Below, piece after piece: positions 1 to 10,646 of a stretch of 64,000 nt of DNA. Source of the DNA: Stagonosporopsis chrysanthemi (taxonomy: Eukaryota; Ascomycota; Dothideomycetes; Pleosporales; Didymellaceae); assembly GCA_022560025.1 (NCBI GenBank), contig JAFISE010000028.1, positions 62,001 through 126,000 of the forward strand. Direction: 5' to 3'. The notes beneath the pieces were generated by a model. The model made no database searches. It was not told where the DNA came from and saw only the letters and a list, made by a program, of their open reading frames with translations. The translations under genes and the position numbers were made by a program. Numbering within the stretch: the first letter of the stretch is position 1; each line of letters starts with the position of its first letter.

Positions 1-142
1 CCTCCAAACTCCCTATCTTTTCGTAGAGGCGGCACTGCCTCTCCAAAACACCAAGAAGACACGGGTATCCGCCCAAAACAATGAATCCCTCATAACGCCA
101 TACACCCACTACATTCGCGCTCGCTCACACAACAGAATCCTT

Positions 143-889
143 TCACTCCTTCCCCGCGCCCAAATACCCAACAACATCCCCACACCTCTCCAACCTCGCC
201 CTCGTCTCAGGCAACCCCTTATTCAGCCTCCCCAGCCCCTCAACCGCCCTCTCCCAATTGCGCCTCACGTCTGCCTCCCTCTCAACACGCACCTCCAACG
301 CCTCATCTGCGCCCCGCCCCGCCTCACCCCTCTCATCCTTGCCCTGCATCTTCACCAACCCCCGCAAAGCCTCATTCTCCGCCTCAAACGCCTGCTCAAA
401 CCGCCGCGCAGCCAGCATCGGCGTCTCGCGCCTGTGCCTCGAAATCGCGCCGACGAGCTTATCCCGCTTCGCCACTGCGTCGGCAAGCCGGACGCGCAGT
501 TTCTCGTCAAACGGCTCGAATTCCTCCTTCTCGACGCCTGTCACCCCGCCGTCGGGCTCCAGCTCCAGCTCCATCTGCACGCCCGCCATTCCATCGGCGT
601 CGGCGTCGGCGTCGGCGTCGGCATTGGCACCACCGAAGCCCCCGCCCCGCGGCGCGGCAACCACTTCCAGACCGTTGATGGTGATGTTTCGCTTCAGTCC
701 TGCGAGGACGGCGGCGACGTACGCGTCGACGAGCGAGGCGGTTTGGGCGCGCAGGTCGTCGGCCGAGTCGGAGGGTTGCGCGGGAAGGTGCAGGTCGAGT
801 TTTGAGAGTGCGGCGGTGCGGATTTGTGAGGTGAGGTAGACTAGGTCCCCCGGGGATTGGAGCTCGATCTTGCGGTGCTCGGATTGCAT
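143..889 (-). CDS. mis14: Kinetochore protein Mis14/Nsl1 (MIND/Mis12 complex)
   Basis: Single-exon protein of 248 aa. Its first 35 residues (RKIELQSPGDLVYLTSQIRT, then a Leu-Asp-Leu-His-Leu-Pro motif) match the start of fungal Mis14/Nsl1. That protein is a subunit of the MIND (Mis12) complex, which links centromeric chromatin to the Ndc80 complex in the outer kinetochore. The C-terminal half is charged and predicted helical, as expected for this rod-like complex. The length fits the family. An Asp-Ala dipeptide run at about residues 90-99 comes from a GTCGGC hexamer repeat and looks like an expanded low-complexity linker. The ATG at 889 is followed directly by the conserved segment, so the start is well placed. 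The assignment rests on N-terminal motif recognition, not on a search. Confidence 0.85.
   Translation of the reverse strand: MQSEHRKIELQSPGDLVYLTSQIRTAALSKLDLHLPAQPSDSADDLRAQTASLVDAYVAAVLAGLKRNITINGLEVVAAPRGGGFGGANADADADADADGMAGVQMELELEPDGGVTGVEKEEFEPFDEKLRVRLADAVAKRDKLVGAISRHRRETPMLAARRFEQAFEAENEALRGLVKMQGKDERGEAGRGADEALEVRVEREADVRRNWERAVEGLGRLNKGLPETRARLERCGDVVGYLGAGKE
594..625. repeat. GTCGGC hexamer repeat inside mis14
   Basis: About five head-to-tail copies of a 6-bp unit. They are read on the minus strand as alternating Asp-Ala codons in the Mis14 linker. This looks like a slippage-prone coding microsatellite. Confidence 0.8.
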
Positions 890-1427
890 GGTGGTGAGGT
901 GTGGTGTGGTGTGGTGTGGAGTCGGTGGGTGCGCGGCGGGCGCTTTATGGGTAGTATTTTGCGATCAGCTTGGTGCCTGACTTGAGTTCTGAACAAAAAC
1001 TATAGATTGCAGGGTGGGCGCGTCTGCGTTGGGTTTGCGTGGTGTGTTTGGTTGTTGAGTTTGTTTTGGTGTTGTTTGCGCCGGGAGATCGCACGCGCTT
1101 GTCCCGCGGCTGTCGCGCTTATTGTGGGGTTGCCGCGTGCGTGGCATTGAGGGGCTTCGCAGCCAACGCCGCCCCTCACAATCTCGAGACTCGGCGCTTG
1201 ATGAAAATGTGCATGTATCTGATCTCATTTCCAATAGAGTAATTAAATCGAGTGCAAAGTAAACAGGTATCCCAGATAATGTAGCGCCTTCTCGCCGAAG
1301 CTCAACCGTGCGCAGGCAGCACGTAATGTGCGCCAATACTCCTTGTCCCACAAATGATTCTATGTACGCCTTGAATCCCATCAACATGTGTGCCATCGCT
1401 TATCCCCATCCATCATCTATGGCACCG
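890..1427. other. Intergenic, mis14 upstream region
   Basis: No gene seen. Positions 896-919 hold a short GTGGT tandem just upstream of the mis14 start codon. The rest is the mis14 promoter side and the 3' side of the next minus-strand gene. Confidence 0.6.
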
Positions 1428-2052
1428 TCACGACGACGGAAACATGTTCTTGACCTCCTCGTCCGTGACAACAATATCCTCCACTGGGTCCTGTCGGCGC
1501 TCGAGGTCGTCGAAGTGGAAATCGGCATAACTGGGCAGAAACATCTCTGTCGCTCTGTCAGCGCAACTCTTTACTCATACCTCCCCGGAGCCAGTGGTGC
1601 AGAGACCAAGTGACGTATCGCCGGCGCAGAAAGCACGTACCTTGATTCCAGTCAAAGCCCTGGCTGGCCTTGACGCAAGTAATCAACCGCGGGAACTCCG
1701 CGTCTCCGATATTAACGACCGTGTGCTCCGCCTTCGAGAACGACGCCGCTGGCTCGTATTAGCACGCATTGCGATCCCGCCTTATCTGCTTATCGGCGTA
1801 TCGATAAGAGCTCTCCGCAGCACCGAGGTGGCCTCGATCAACAACGAGCAAGAAGTTTCGAAACATACACATAAGACTCGGTCTGCGGTTCTTGGCTGAC
1901 GATTGTGGACTCTTGGGCTCAAAGCTGCCGTAGTTGGACCGCTGGCCGATAAACGAGGAGGGACTGGAAGCGCTGCTGCCGAGCGAGTCGGCGACGCTCG
2001 TGCGCTCGACCTGCTTGTTCTTGCGCTTGGGGATGGCAATTGAGGACGACAT
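1428..2052 (-). CDS. Small conserved fungal protein, three exons, function unknown
   Basis: Model: exons 1869-2052, 1641-1748 and 1428-1546 on the minus strand, giving 136 aa. Both introns have strong signals (GTATGT donor, GCTAAT branch site and CAG acceptor in the first; GTACGT donor and ACAG acceptor in the second), and the phases fit. The N-terminal part is basic and Ser-rich (an IPKRKNKQ motif near the start). The C-terminal 80 residues look globular and constrained, with a Gly-Phe-Asp-Trp-Asn motif, a MFLPSY motif and an acidic tail. There is no signal peptide and no membrane segment. I do not recognise a named family; the intron-exon design and composition support a real gene. It lies between mis14 and the RasGAP gene, all on the same strand. 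Confidence 0.7.
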
Positions 2053-2968
2053 GGTTGGTAATTTGGATAGGAAATACTGGTGCTAGAGACTGTAGGAAGC
2101 TGTCAAAGAGAACGTAGGTTTGTGCGTTTCATGGAGAGGTGAGGAGTGGTTCGTGAGCTGCCTCAAGGAGTCAGATGGGGCAGCCAATCGGAGGGCGCAG
2201 CTGCCTGGCGATCCACACGCTAGGTGATGCGCGTGTGACAGGTACGGAAGGGATGATGATGGCATATGATGTTATCTCTTATCGCAAGTGGTATGCAGGT
2301 GTTCAGACGCCGATGAGAGCCGTATCACTTGGTCGGTCCCTGCAGCTACTGGCTCAAGACCATTCTGGTGGTTGGAATGAGACTGGCGATGTTGACACGA
2401 CTGACATGCTCGTCGTTACCAAGACCGGGATATATACAGCAGACAAAGAAGACTCGTATGATCAAACATTCCATTACGTTGGTATAATGCCCTGATTATC
2501 CCATCATATCGTACATATCGCTCGTGTAACAAATCAACACACAATCGGTCCTGCCGAAGCATGAATTCGGCCTTGACACCCGCGCCAGCTACCAGCTTCC
2601 AATAGGTGTAACATGCACATAGTGAGCGTAAAGAAGGTCAAAAGAAAAGCAACGCTGAAAACCGGTTCTTTACTGCCCATCTGAAGCCTCTCTGCTTCGT
2701 CACGCGGTAGTGCTTTTCGAGTCTCCTCTGCTCGACAAATCTCATAAAAGGATTTCTGGCTGGGCCGCCACTTCGGGGTATCCCAACATGACCAACAAGA
2801 CCAGCACAAAAACCCAGTAAACTCCGCAGCGCCGTAGGAATAGTCATGGGTGAAGATAGAGAAGGATTACTTTCGTCGAAGAGGGCGTCAATCGGCGGCG
2901 ATAACATCGCAAAAACCGGGGGTATCATAGTGTCTGTGTGGGAGCTCGCGAGACGGGACGAGACGAGT
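2053..2968. other. Intergenic
   Basis: 916 bp between the 5' end of the small three-exon gene and the 3' end of the RasGAP gene. Short open frames are present but none has coding character. Nothing further is seen. Confidence 0.5.
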
Positions 2969-5521
2969 CTACCATCCCTTCTTTCGTGCGAACCGCCTGT
3001 TGAGGAGGACCAACACCTTTGAGACATTGAACTGGACGTACTCCAGATCAAGATCCTCTTGGTTGTCCTTCTGCATCTCGAGAAGGTCGTCCAGCTTCAA
3101 ATCCAATTCCAGAAGACCGCGGTTGCGGCCCTTGTAATGCAGAGAGATGACGAACGTCCCCGGCAGCGGACTCGTGAAGTTGAAGTAGATGTTCGCCCGC
3201 CTGTTTTCGGGAACATTGCTCTTCTGAATGACACCTTCCTTCTCTAGTTGTTGGTGAGTGAATTTGTAAGGTCCCAGCACTTGGTGCTTCTGCTGCTTTC
3301 TTGTCTTGCCTTCTGACTGGCTGCGAACATTGTGCAGATAAGACTTGTACGTTTCCAGTTGACCGACCAGGTAGTTGTTGTGATCCCGTATCGTGCGGTA
3401 CACCTCCTCGAGCTTCCTGGTCTCGTCGATGGTCTTCTCTTTCATCGATCCCAGGTGGACCAGCTCCTGTTCGACTTCATCCCTGAGCAGAGAAAACCCG
3501 TCTTCTTTGTCGATGACACCCAGGTCTTGTAGCTGGCTCAGCAGCTCCATGCTGCGGATTCCCTTTTTGACCATGACAGAATCGTTTTTCGTCGTCGCTG
3601 CGGCTTCAGCAATCCTGTCAAGCCTCAACGGTCTCCTGGTAATGGAGGAGTTGGGAGGAAGCGAACGGAGTATCATCACAAATGTGCTCTTCGCCTCCAT
3701 GAAGAAAATCTCTTCTTGTGTGATGTCAAGCGCCGCAGTGAGATCATCAAGTGGAGTTTCCCACTTGCTGAACAAAGGCAGATTGATAGCCCTGTTCTCC
3801 TTGCGTGGAAGTTGTGCCGGTGCTGGCCCAAGCTCCTGAAGAATCACCCCAAGATGCGAACTGTCGTCTCTTGCCTGAAGCAAGTCAGTAACCTTGTCTT
3901 TGGCGTCGTCCCTTCGCGCAAGCTTCGAGCTTACCAACTCCGTCGCATGCCTTTCCAGCAATTGATGCGTCGCATAGACTTCGTTGAGCGTGATAGACAG
4001 TTCAAGGTCGCGTTTTGACAATGCCACGTAGTTGTCCATCTCCAATGTCTCGTAAAAGTCTTGTACTTCGCAAAGATCGAGGAGAAACTTGTTGATGCGG
4101 TCCTTGTTCTGGTGGACGAAAGGCTGGAGTTTGGCCATGTACGGCTCCTTTGCATATGAGGGTTTGTTCGCCAGATTCTGGAGCATCTTCGCAATGTAGG
4201 TAAGCGTGCGCTTCGGGTTCTCGGCGGGCGTCGCATCGATGAGCATGTAGGATCTTGGCGTAACAATTGCTGGGTTGATGAAACGCAGGAAAAAGAAACC
4301 GCCAATGAGTGTGCAAATTGTCTGGTCCTGTGCATCCGGGTACTTGCGGCGGGACAAGCTACGAATCTGCTTGCAGATCCAGCGGATACCGTAGGGCGTC
4401 TCCTCAAGACCTTTAATGATGGTTGAGAGGAAGTTGTTGGCAATCTCCATGAGCATGTTTACGCGTGGCGCGATGATCTGCTGTACCGTCTCGTTCTCCG
4501 CAGCCTGCTCGGCAGTGACGCCTTTAGGAAGGTGCGCTGGCAACTGCCCTTGCTCCTCAAGCTCGACAATCATCTTCTCGTACACTTTGAGCGGATTGAT
4601 CTCCAAGTCCAGGTCCTTCAGCTCGATCAGAGAGTTGATGCTGTCCTGCAGCACCACCTTGAGATAGCTCTGACCAGGCCCTCTCCGTGTATATGTGGTC
4701 ATCATTCGAGACACAGGGGTGTTGGCGCGCAGCAGCGAGCTGTAGTCTGGCGTGTTGTCAAACTGGTATGTGAGGACGGACTGGCCGAGGTTAGTAACTG
4801 TATGCTGAAAGCGGAGATTGATTCATACCTGAAACATGGTCAACAGCAAGTGCTCTTCGCGGCTCTCGTACTGATTTCCATAGATTGTGAACATGACGGT
4901 TTGCAGTAATGCATCGATCTCAGCCATTGAGACCAGACGACACAGGTGAGCGATGTGTCGAGGTTCAGACTGTAGCAAGAATAGCAGGTTGCCGTATTTC
5001 TGAGTCTTCTCATCGTTGGGGAACGACCCTTCTTGCAGTTCAAGTCCATCCTCGAGGTGGCTTGCGACTTCATTTTGCTGTGCCAAGGTTAGTTTCTGTG
5101 GTCAAAGTGCAACACGGGGAACAGCACTCACCTCTTCCAGCGCCATGCGGTTCTGGATCAGCAGTGCTATGCGCGAGTCTAGGTAGCGGACGTCTTTTTC
5201 GAGAACGAAGTTCTTCTTCGACTGGGACGAGATCTTGGCTTTCAGCTCGCGCAGTATCTTCTGGGCTGCGGTTTGTTAGAGGACGGTCGAGGGGGTGCGC
5301 GCAAGGAACGTACCTCTGGCCAGATCGTCCTCAATCTCGAGTTCCTTGTCTTTGGCGGACATGGACAGATACAGCGCCGTGACCGAGTAGCGCTTCGACT
5401 GGCGCACCGAGCGCGAGCCGTCGTGGGACGACATTGTGTTCTGGCGCGAGACGGGGACAAAGGACGAGGTGGTGGACGAGGTCGACGCCCGCGATGGGGC
5501 GTGCAGCATTGAGACGGCCAT
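2969..5521 (-). CDS. Ras GTPase-activating protein, Gap1/Sar1 type
   Basis: Four exons (5314-5521, 5132-5265, 4829-5077, 2969-4780) encode about 800 aa, close to fission yeast Gap1/Sar1. A Ser-rich N-terminus and a coiled segment (about residues 70-115) precede a RasGAP domain at about 130-400. A Leu-Leu-Arg-Ala-Asn-Thr stretch near residue 215 fits the arginine-finger loop (p120GAP has Leu-Phe-Arg), so the protein is probably catalytic, unlike IQGAPs. The FLRFINPAIVTP signature lies near residue 362. The C-terminal 200 residues match the RasGAP_C region. Family role: it speeds GTP hydrolysis on Ras and so dampens cAMP or mating/morphogenesis signalling. All introns are 50-60 nt with clear GT-AG ends. 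The start is the ATG at 5521, in a Met-Ala-Val context. Confidence 0.92.
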
Positions 5522-5782
5522 GGTGAGGAGTTGCGGGGGCCGCTGCAAGCTGGTGGAGATAAGGGTGTGCGTTTGGCGGTTGCACGAGTCGCGGGGCGCG
5601 AGCAACGCAAGTAGTCAGCACTCGGGTACGTGTGCGACGGTGTGGTGATGGCAGTGGCACCGGCGCCGCGGCGCTTTGTCGAGGAGACGGGCGCCTTTGT
5701 GCGGCAGCGGAGAAGGCCGTCGAGTGCGGCAGTCGGGGTGCGGTGTTTGGGTCTGGGTCTTGGGGCCTTGCGCGACAGGTGT

Positions 5783-5895
5783 CAGCAGCAGCAGCAGCAG
5801 CAGGCGCAGCAGCAGGCGTCAAGGCGTCAAGGCGTCAGGGCGTCAGGGCGTCAGGGCGTCAGGGCGTCAGGGCGTCAGGGCGTCAGGGCGTCAGG
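5783..5895. repeat. CAG microsatellite followed by 10-unit GCGTCAGG minisatellite
   Basis: 5783-5801 is an uninterrupted CAG run, followed by a few imperfect units. 5816-5895 is ten tandem 8-bp units: the first two read GCGTCAAG and the remaining eight GCGTCAGG. It lies about 300 bp upstream of the RasGAP start codon. The near-perfect identity of units 3-10 suggests recent slippage. Confidence 0.9.
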
Positions 5896-6757
5896 TTGGC
5901 GGGCGGTGGCAGAGGGCGGTGGCAGAGGGCGCTGCGCTGAGTGCTGGGCGGGATATCAACTATCAGCGGTGTCGTGGAGGGCAGCGCGCTGAGGCAGGCG
6001 CGACGGGCAGTGCGGGGACGGCACAGGACATGAACGTGGGCGTGAGCGACGGCGAGATTAACGGCAAGCGGGCTGCGACATTCCACACAAACGACGCGTC
6101 TCGCGGGGCAAATGAGCGGGCGAGGAGCAGACGGCCTCAGGACGTGAAGCGCAGAGTGTAGGGCACCAGTGGTGGGCGGGCGGAAAGGAGCAGCGTGTGT
6201 TTCAGCGCGAGCCCGCCTAGCACAAGTACAAGTACGTGTGGGCCAGGTGCGGCGGCCGCGGTGGGTACGGTAGGCGCTGCACTGGGCCGCTGCAGGCTGC
6301 GGCGGGAAGGCAGTCGCAGTGGCTGAGAGCAGCAGCGATTGCGCCGGCGCCGTGCAGCTATGGAGAACCGCTGCACTGATGCACTGATGCAGCGAGCGGC
6401 CGGCAACCCAGCACGCCAGGATGCCAGCAGGGTTCGCATGCACGCTGCGCGCTGCTGAAACTCGGTCAGGTGCCACCAGAGGGCGGGTCGAGCGCACTGT
6501 TGCGCAGTGGTTCCTGACTAGCGACGTCAGCCAGCTTGTGGCCCCTGGGGGCCCTGTGCCGGACCTTCATCGCTGCTGCCGGCGAGCTGGCCGTGCCTGC
6601 GCGCAGATGCACACGATGCAGCCAGCCAGCCAGCTCACTCGCCGCAGGCTGTGCGCACTGCGCGATTGCCTGGGAGACAGATGCAGTCGCGGCCCGCCCC
6701 CTCAGCCCAACACGTGCTGCAGGAGGGCTTCAACGCAGCGTGGCGCCAGTGATGCAG

Positions 6758-6797
6758 GTCCCAGGCGGTCCCAGGCGGTCCCAGTCGGTCCCAGAGC
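6758..6797. repeat. Four-copy 10-bp tandem repeat
   Basis: Four consecutive 10-bp units based on GTCCCAGGCG; the third and fourth are diverged. Non-coding by context. Confidence 0.75.
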
Positions 6798-7434
6798 AGC
6801 AACACCCTCGGCCCGGCTGCATCTCGACGTCGAACGGCCGTCGCAATTCGCAGTGTTATCAGGTACCTCGATAACGCTTCATTTGCATCCAATATCCGCC
6901 ACCCGTCTGACAACACCCCATATGTACCATCCACCTTGATTGCAGTGCTATGTGGGCACGACGAATGCCATTGAGTCGACCACCACTGCTACTCCTGCTC
7001 AGGAATCAACGCCAATCTCCCATCCATCCTTCGATCCATCCACTCATCCCATCTGTCGACCTGCAGCCAGCATCCTCCGGCAATACATTCTTTACCGTCC
7101 GCGCCTGCAACATACTAATGGCCAAGCGAGCGAGCGCCAAGCTGCGAACATGCCGGTATGCAAATGCCTCTTCCCATCACGCCGAGCGCACAAGCGAACG
7201 CATCAGGCACAGTGTAGATCCGTTCATTAGATCGATAAAGATGACGCCATAAATGCTGCTATCGTAACTCATTAGGCTTGTAAGGCCGCAAATACGAACT
7301 CCACCTCTGGCATTTTCCACCTGTAAGTGGCTGGTTCCTGACTCGAGCACAGACCTTGCCGTCTGTGCGTGGCGATCGATGCACCCGTTCCCCAACCTGG
7401 CCTGCAATGTGTGCAGTGGAGCAAGCCTGTGCGC

Positions 7435-9732
7435 TCAGCGCACAAGAACCGCGAGAACACTCATCACCCCGAAATAGCTGCGTGCATTAGCTTCCCTGTC
7501 AAAAAAACTCAGGAAACGCGCCAGTGACAGGGTTTCCCGCACACATGTCCTCGAAGCAGCAGCACCCTCGCCGCGGAGCTTTATCGCCCAAGTTGGACAG
7601 GGGCAATCAGTAGGAAAAGCACTCACATGGAAGTCGCGTACATCCATTCTCGGACAGTCATGATGGCAATCAACTCTGGTATCGACGTGACCGTTCTTAA
7701 CCCCGCGGCGCTGATAAGCGCGATCACTACCATACGTCCGAGCAGACTAGGGACGATCGAAAAGGCCACAAACGGCAGCAGGGGAAGCCACATGGCAACG
7801 TGCTGGTTCGTCCCCGCACTCGGATCAATACTCGAGTGCCGTTTTGATGAGAACGTCACTAGATCGGCCTGGCGCTCGAGGAAGCGACTCTCTGCCTCGT
7901 GAATAGGCTTTTGCTGTTTCATCCACGCTCGATATTTGTCAACATCAGAAGATCTAGCAGAGGGGAGGTGCTTGACTTCGTTGAACGCAGATAGTGCTTT
8001 GTCTACTTTGGGTCAGTGGCTGTCCGCTGAAGATGGTATTGGCCGCACACAGCCCGATATGGCAGGCTACCCGGTACTTACTGTACTGTTCAAGCTTCAG
8101 GAAGACTTGGCCCAGTATATCGATCCTCCGCCCGTGTAGCTCGTTCCCAAATTGGCTGTCTCCTCGTCTGGAGGCTGGATGGCGATGTCCTGTCTGAGCA
8201 CCGGGTGATGCTTCGGCGATTTCTTGATCGATCTGACGCAACTCCTCCTCCAGCACGCTGATTTCATCTTGCAAGTGCAGCAGAACACGGTGATTAAGTT
8301 CCTCGAACTTACGATATGCTGGTACTACAGCATCCTCCTTTCTACCTTTCTTCAGTTCACTAAGCTTGTGGGCGAGAAGCTCGTATCCAATCTTTGTATC
8401 ATTGGCTGGACCTTGCGCTGAGCGTCGAGGGATCATGGCCATGTGGTGAGCGGCAACAGCATGTGCAGCTACAGGAGACTGAACGTTATTAGGAGGCGCA
8501 TGTGCTGCAACAGGTGAATGATGAGGATATGCTGCTGCAGACTCAGGCGGATAGCCTATGGCCAATGGTGGTGGGAATGCGGCTCCAGGAGGCCATCCCG
8601 AGGCCTGGCTCGCCGTCGGACTGAAGGTCGTTGGCGACGCGCCTGAATACATCCGTGGGTCATAAAAGGGCACTGCGGGTGTGGCATGGGGAGACATGAC
8701 GCCTGCATGAGGAACGTTGTGGTGCGGCTGAGGGCTTTGAAGCACGTGACCAGTCCCAGGCTGAGGTGCATATGGATGTGGATTGGAAGGGTGGCTCCAG
8801 TACTGAGCTGGCTGAGATGGATTTTGTGTGTGATGATCATCGTAGGCACTTTCATCGTCGCTGTAGTCCTCGCTTTCCCCTGCTGGTTCGTCTCCAGGCC
8901 CGTGAACAAAGCTGCTCGCATACAACGGCTTTCCTGATGGATTCTGATAGTGTCCGTAATAGGGTCCCCCTTGGCTAAGTGATCTTCGTGTCGAAGTTGG
9001 GGAAGTCCTTGGGGTATCGTGTGCACCCTCACTAGCATCTGAAGACTTATTGTCACCAGCGCGAGAATCTGTTGACGAGGTGACCGATGGAGACGTCGCT
9101 TCCATGACGCTCTGAGCGTCAAGTTGCGATTCTAGTTCATTCATGTCTTCACTGAGAAACGAGAACACATCTGATTGTGTGGTCTCTGTACCAGCGACCG
9201 ACGGTGCCGCCGAACGCTTGCTGCGCTTCACCTTGCCCTTGGTTGACTTGTCCTTACGGCGCCGTTCAGACCTCTCGGTAACGGTTGTGTTGCTCTCGCT
9301 AGCTGTACTGAGCTGAGTCAGGCCCGAAAGTACTGAACCCAGAGAAGGGTTGGAATAGCTGGCAAGGCTCTCGTCACGTCTGTATTTCGGGCGAGCTCGC
9401 AGCCGGCTGGAGGTGCTGTCTTCGGAGTGGCCGCGACGAATCGAGCTCACGGCAGAGTCCCCACGTCTGCTATGCGTGCTTTCATATGCTTCAGCCCCAT
9501 GCCTTGTGTCTGGCAAGTGCCCTACACTATCCTCTTCCCGTTGTGCATCTTCCTCCTCATAGATCGGTGCTGGTGCCTGTGCTGCGGCTGCACTGCTTCT
9601 CGATGTCTTTCTTAGGCTTCGTCGACTAGTCTTGGACATTCTAGACCCTCCATCGTCGGTGCCTACCGAAGAGGGTGTTGCGGAATGTACGGCATCGTCG
9701 GCACTTCTAACACGTGAGGGTCGACGCCGCAT
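7435..9732 (-). CDS. DUF6594 membrane protein with long disordered N-terminus
   Basis: Exons 8082-9732, 7627-8002 and a final 43-nt exon 7435-7477 give 689 aa. Residues 1 to about 445 are Ser/Arg-, Pro- and His-rich and look disordered. From about 455 the DUF6594 core starts (GYELLAHKLSELKKG, then a conserved FEELNHRVLLHLQDEI helix). It ends in three hydrophobic segments that close the protein (MWLPLLPFVAFSIVPSLLG, a VVIALISAAGL helix, and YFGVMSVLAVLV). The tiny last exon is supported by a GTGAGT donor, a GCTAAT branch site and a GCAG acceptor, and it restores the third membrane helix. An upstream exon carrying only the ATG at 9855-9857 could add a short Ala-Asp-Tyr-Glu N-terminus. DUF6594 function is not established; these are fungal membrane proteins. 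Confidence 0.82.
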
Positions 9733-10646
9733 GGGCTGTGCAATACCCTCGAATGGGGCTTCGTAGTCCGCCTACATGATCACCATGCATCGGTCAGTAT
9801 CAAAAAGGGCACAGCGGGCTGGGAAGCCCATAGGAAGCGCAGATCGTCACCCACCATGCCACGTAGTGCCTGCCGTGTACTTTGGCTGCCAAGAAATGAC
9901 GCGTTTGCTTCAGTGGATCTGATGCTGTCGACGGCGGCTTAGGGCGTGCGCGCCGGCCGTAGCTGGAAGTAGAATATAGACGGTGGTGCAGTGTGCGATT
10001 TCTTGCATGCTGGAAGCGAACAGGAGCAAACAGGGTGCGACGTGAGCGGACAGTGAAGAGTAAAGCAAGGAGGACGGTTGTGATGTTTGTCTTACTCGTC
10101 ACCGAATGGGCGTTGAGGAGAAGACGAGCTGCGAGGCAAGGCAAATAATTTCGAGCGACGTGCAGCCCTCTAGCCGGTCAGCCAACGCAGCATGCATCAT
10201 TGTGCTTCGCAGCCCAAGCTTGTGGGTGGTGGAATGGCAGCTACGGGAGTGCGCGGCTTCGACCAATCATGTGCCCATGAAGGCCGTCAAGCGAACCTGC
10301 TCGCCTACGCCTCGATAAGCTGACCCAGAACTGTCGGGCATCTGCCTCTCGGTCGCGATGCTCCAGTCGCTAGCAACGGCTTTGGTTTGAGCTGTTTGTT
10401 ACACCGGCCATCTCCGCCGTCCGGCCCGTGGCACCTGACCACTGCCTTCCGCTTCTGGGCGTCTGAACACTCATCATGTAAGCAAGAGATAGCAGGAGCA
10501 CCGCCTCACCTTGAATTGTATCCTATATGTGTGCTTGCATTGCACCACTCTGACTTCATCCCTTCTTATCACTTGCTCCCACAACCGTGTTGCTGTTGCT
10601 GTGCATCAACCCCACTACTGACTCGCTACCCCTCCTCAACCTCGCT
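9733..10646. promoter_or_regulatory. Divergent promoter region, DUF6594 gene / urc4
   Basis: 914 bp between two divergently transcribed genes. It may contain an ATG-only first exon of the DUF6594 gene at 9855-9857. A pyrimidine-rich stretch lies just upstream of the urc4 start. No other feature is seen. Confidence 0.45.

Larger units (their letters stand above)
5522..7434. other. GC-rich, repeat-laden intergenic region upstream of RasGAP
   Basis: 1.9 kb with long open frames on both strands. These come from high GC content and lack any domain or consistent coding signal. It holds a CAG run, an 8-bp minisatellite and a 10-bp repeat, listed separately. It is probably the long 5' leader/promoter of the RasGAP gene plus the 3' flank of the DUF6594 gene. 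Confidence 0.5.

Noticed and set aside
5883..6497. 204-codon minus-strand frame in the GC-rich region
   Set aside because: Long frames occur here on both strands because stop codons are rare in GC-rich repeats; no domain and no splice logic.
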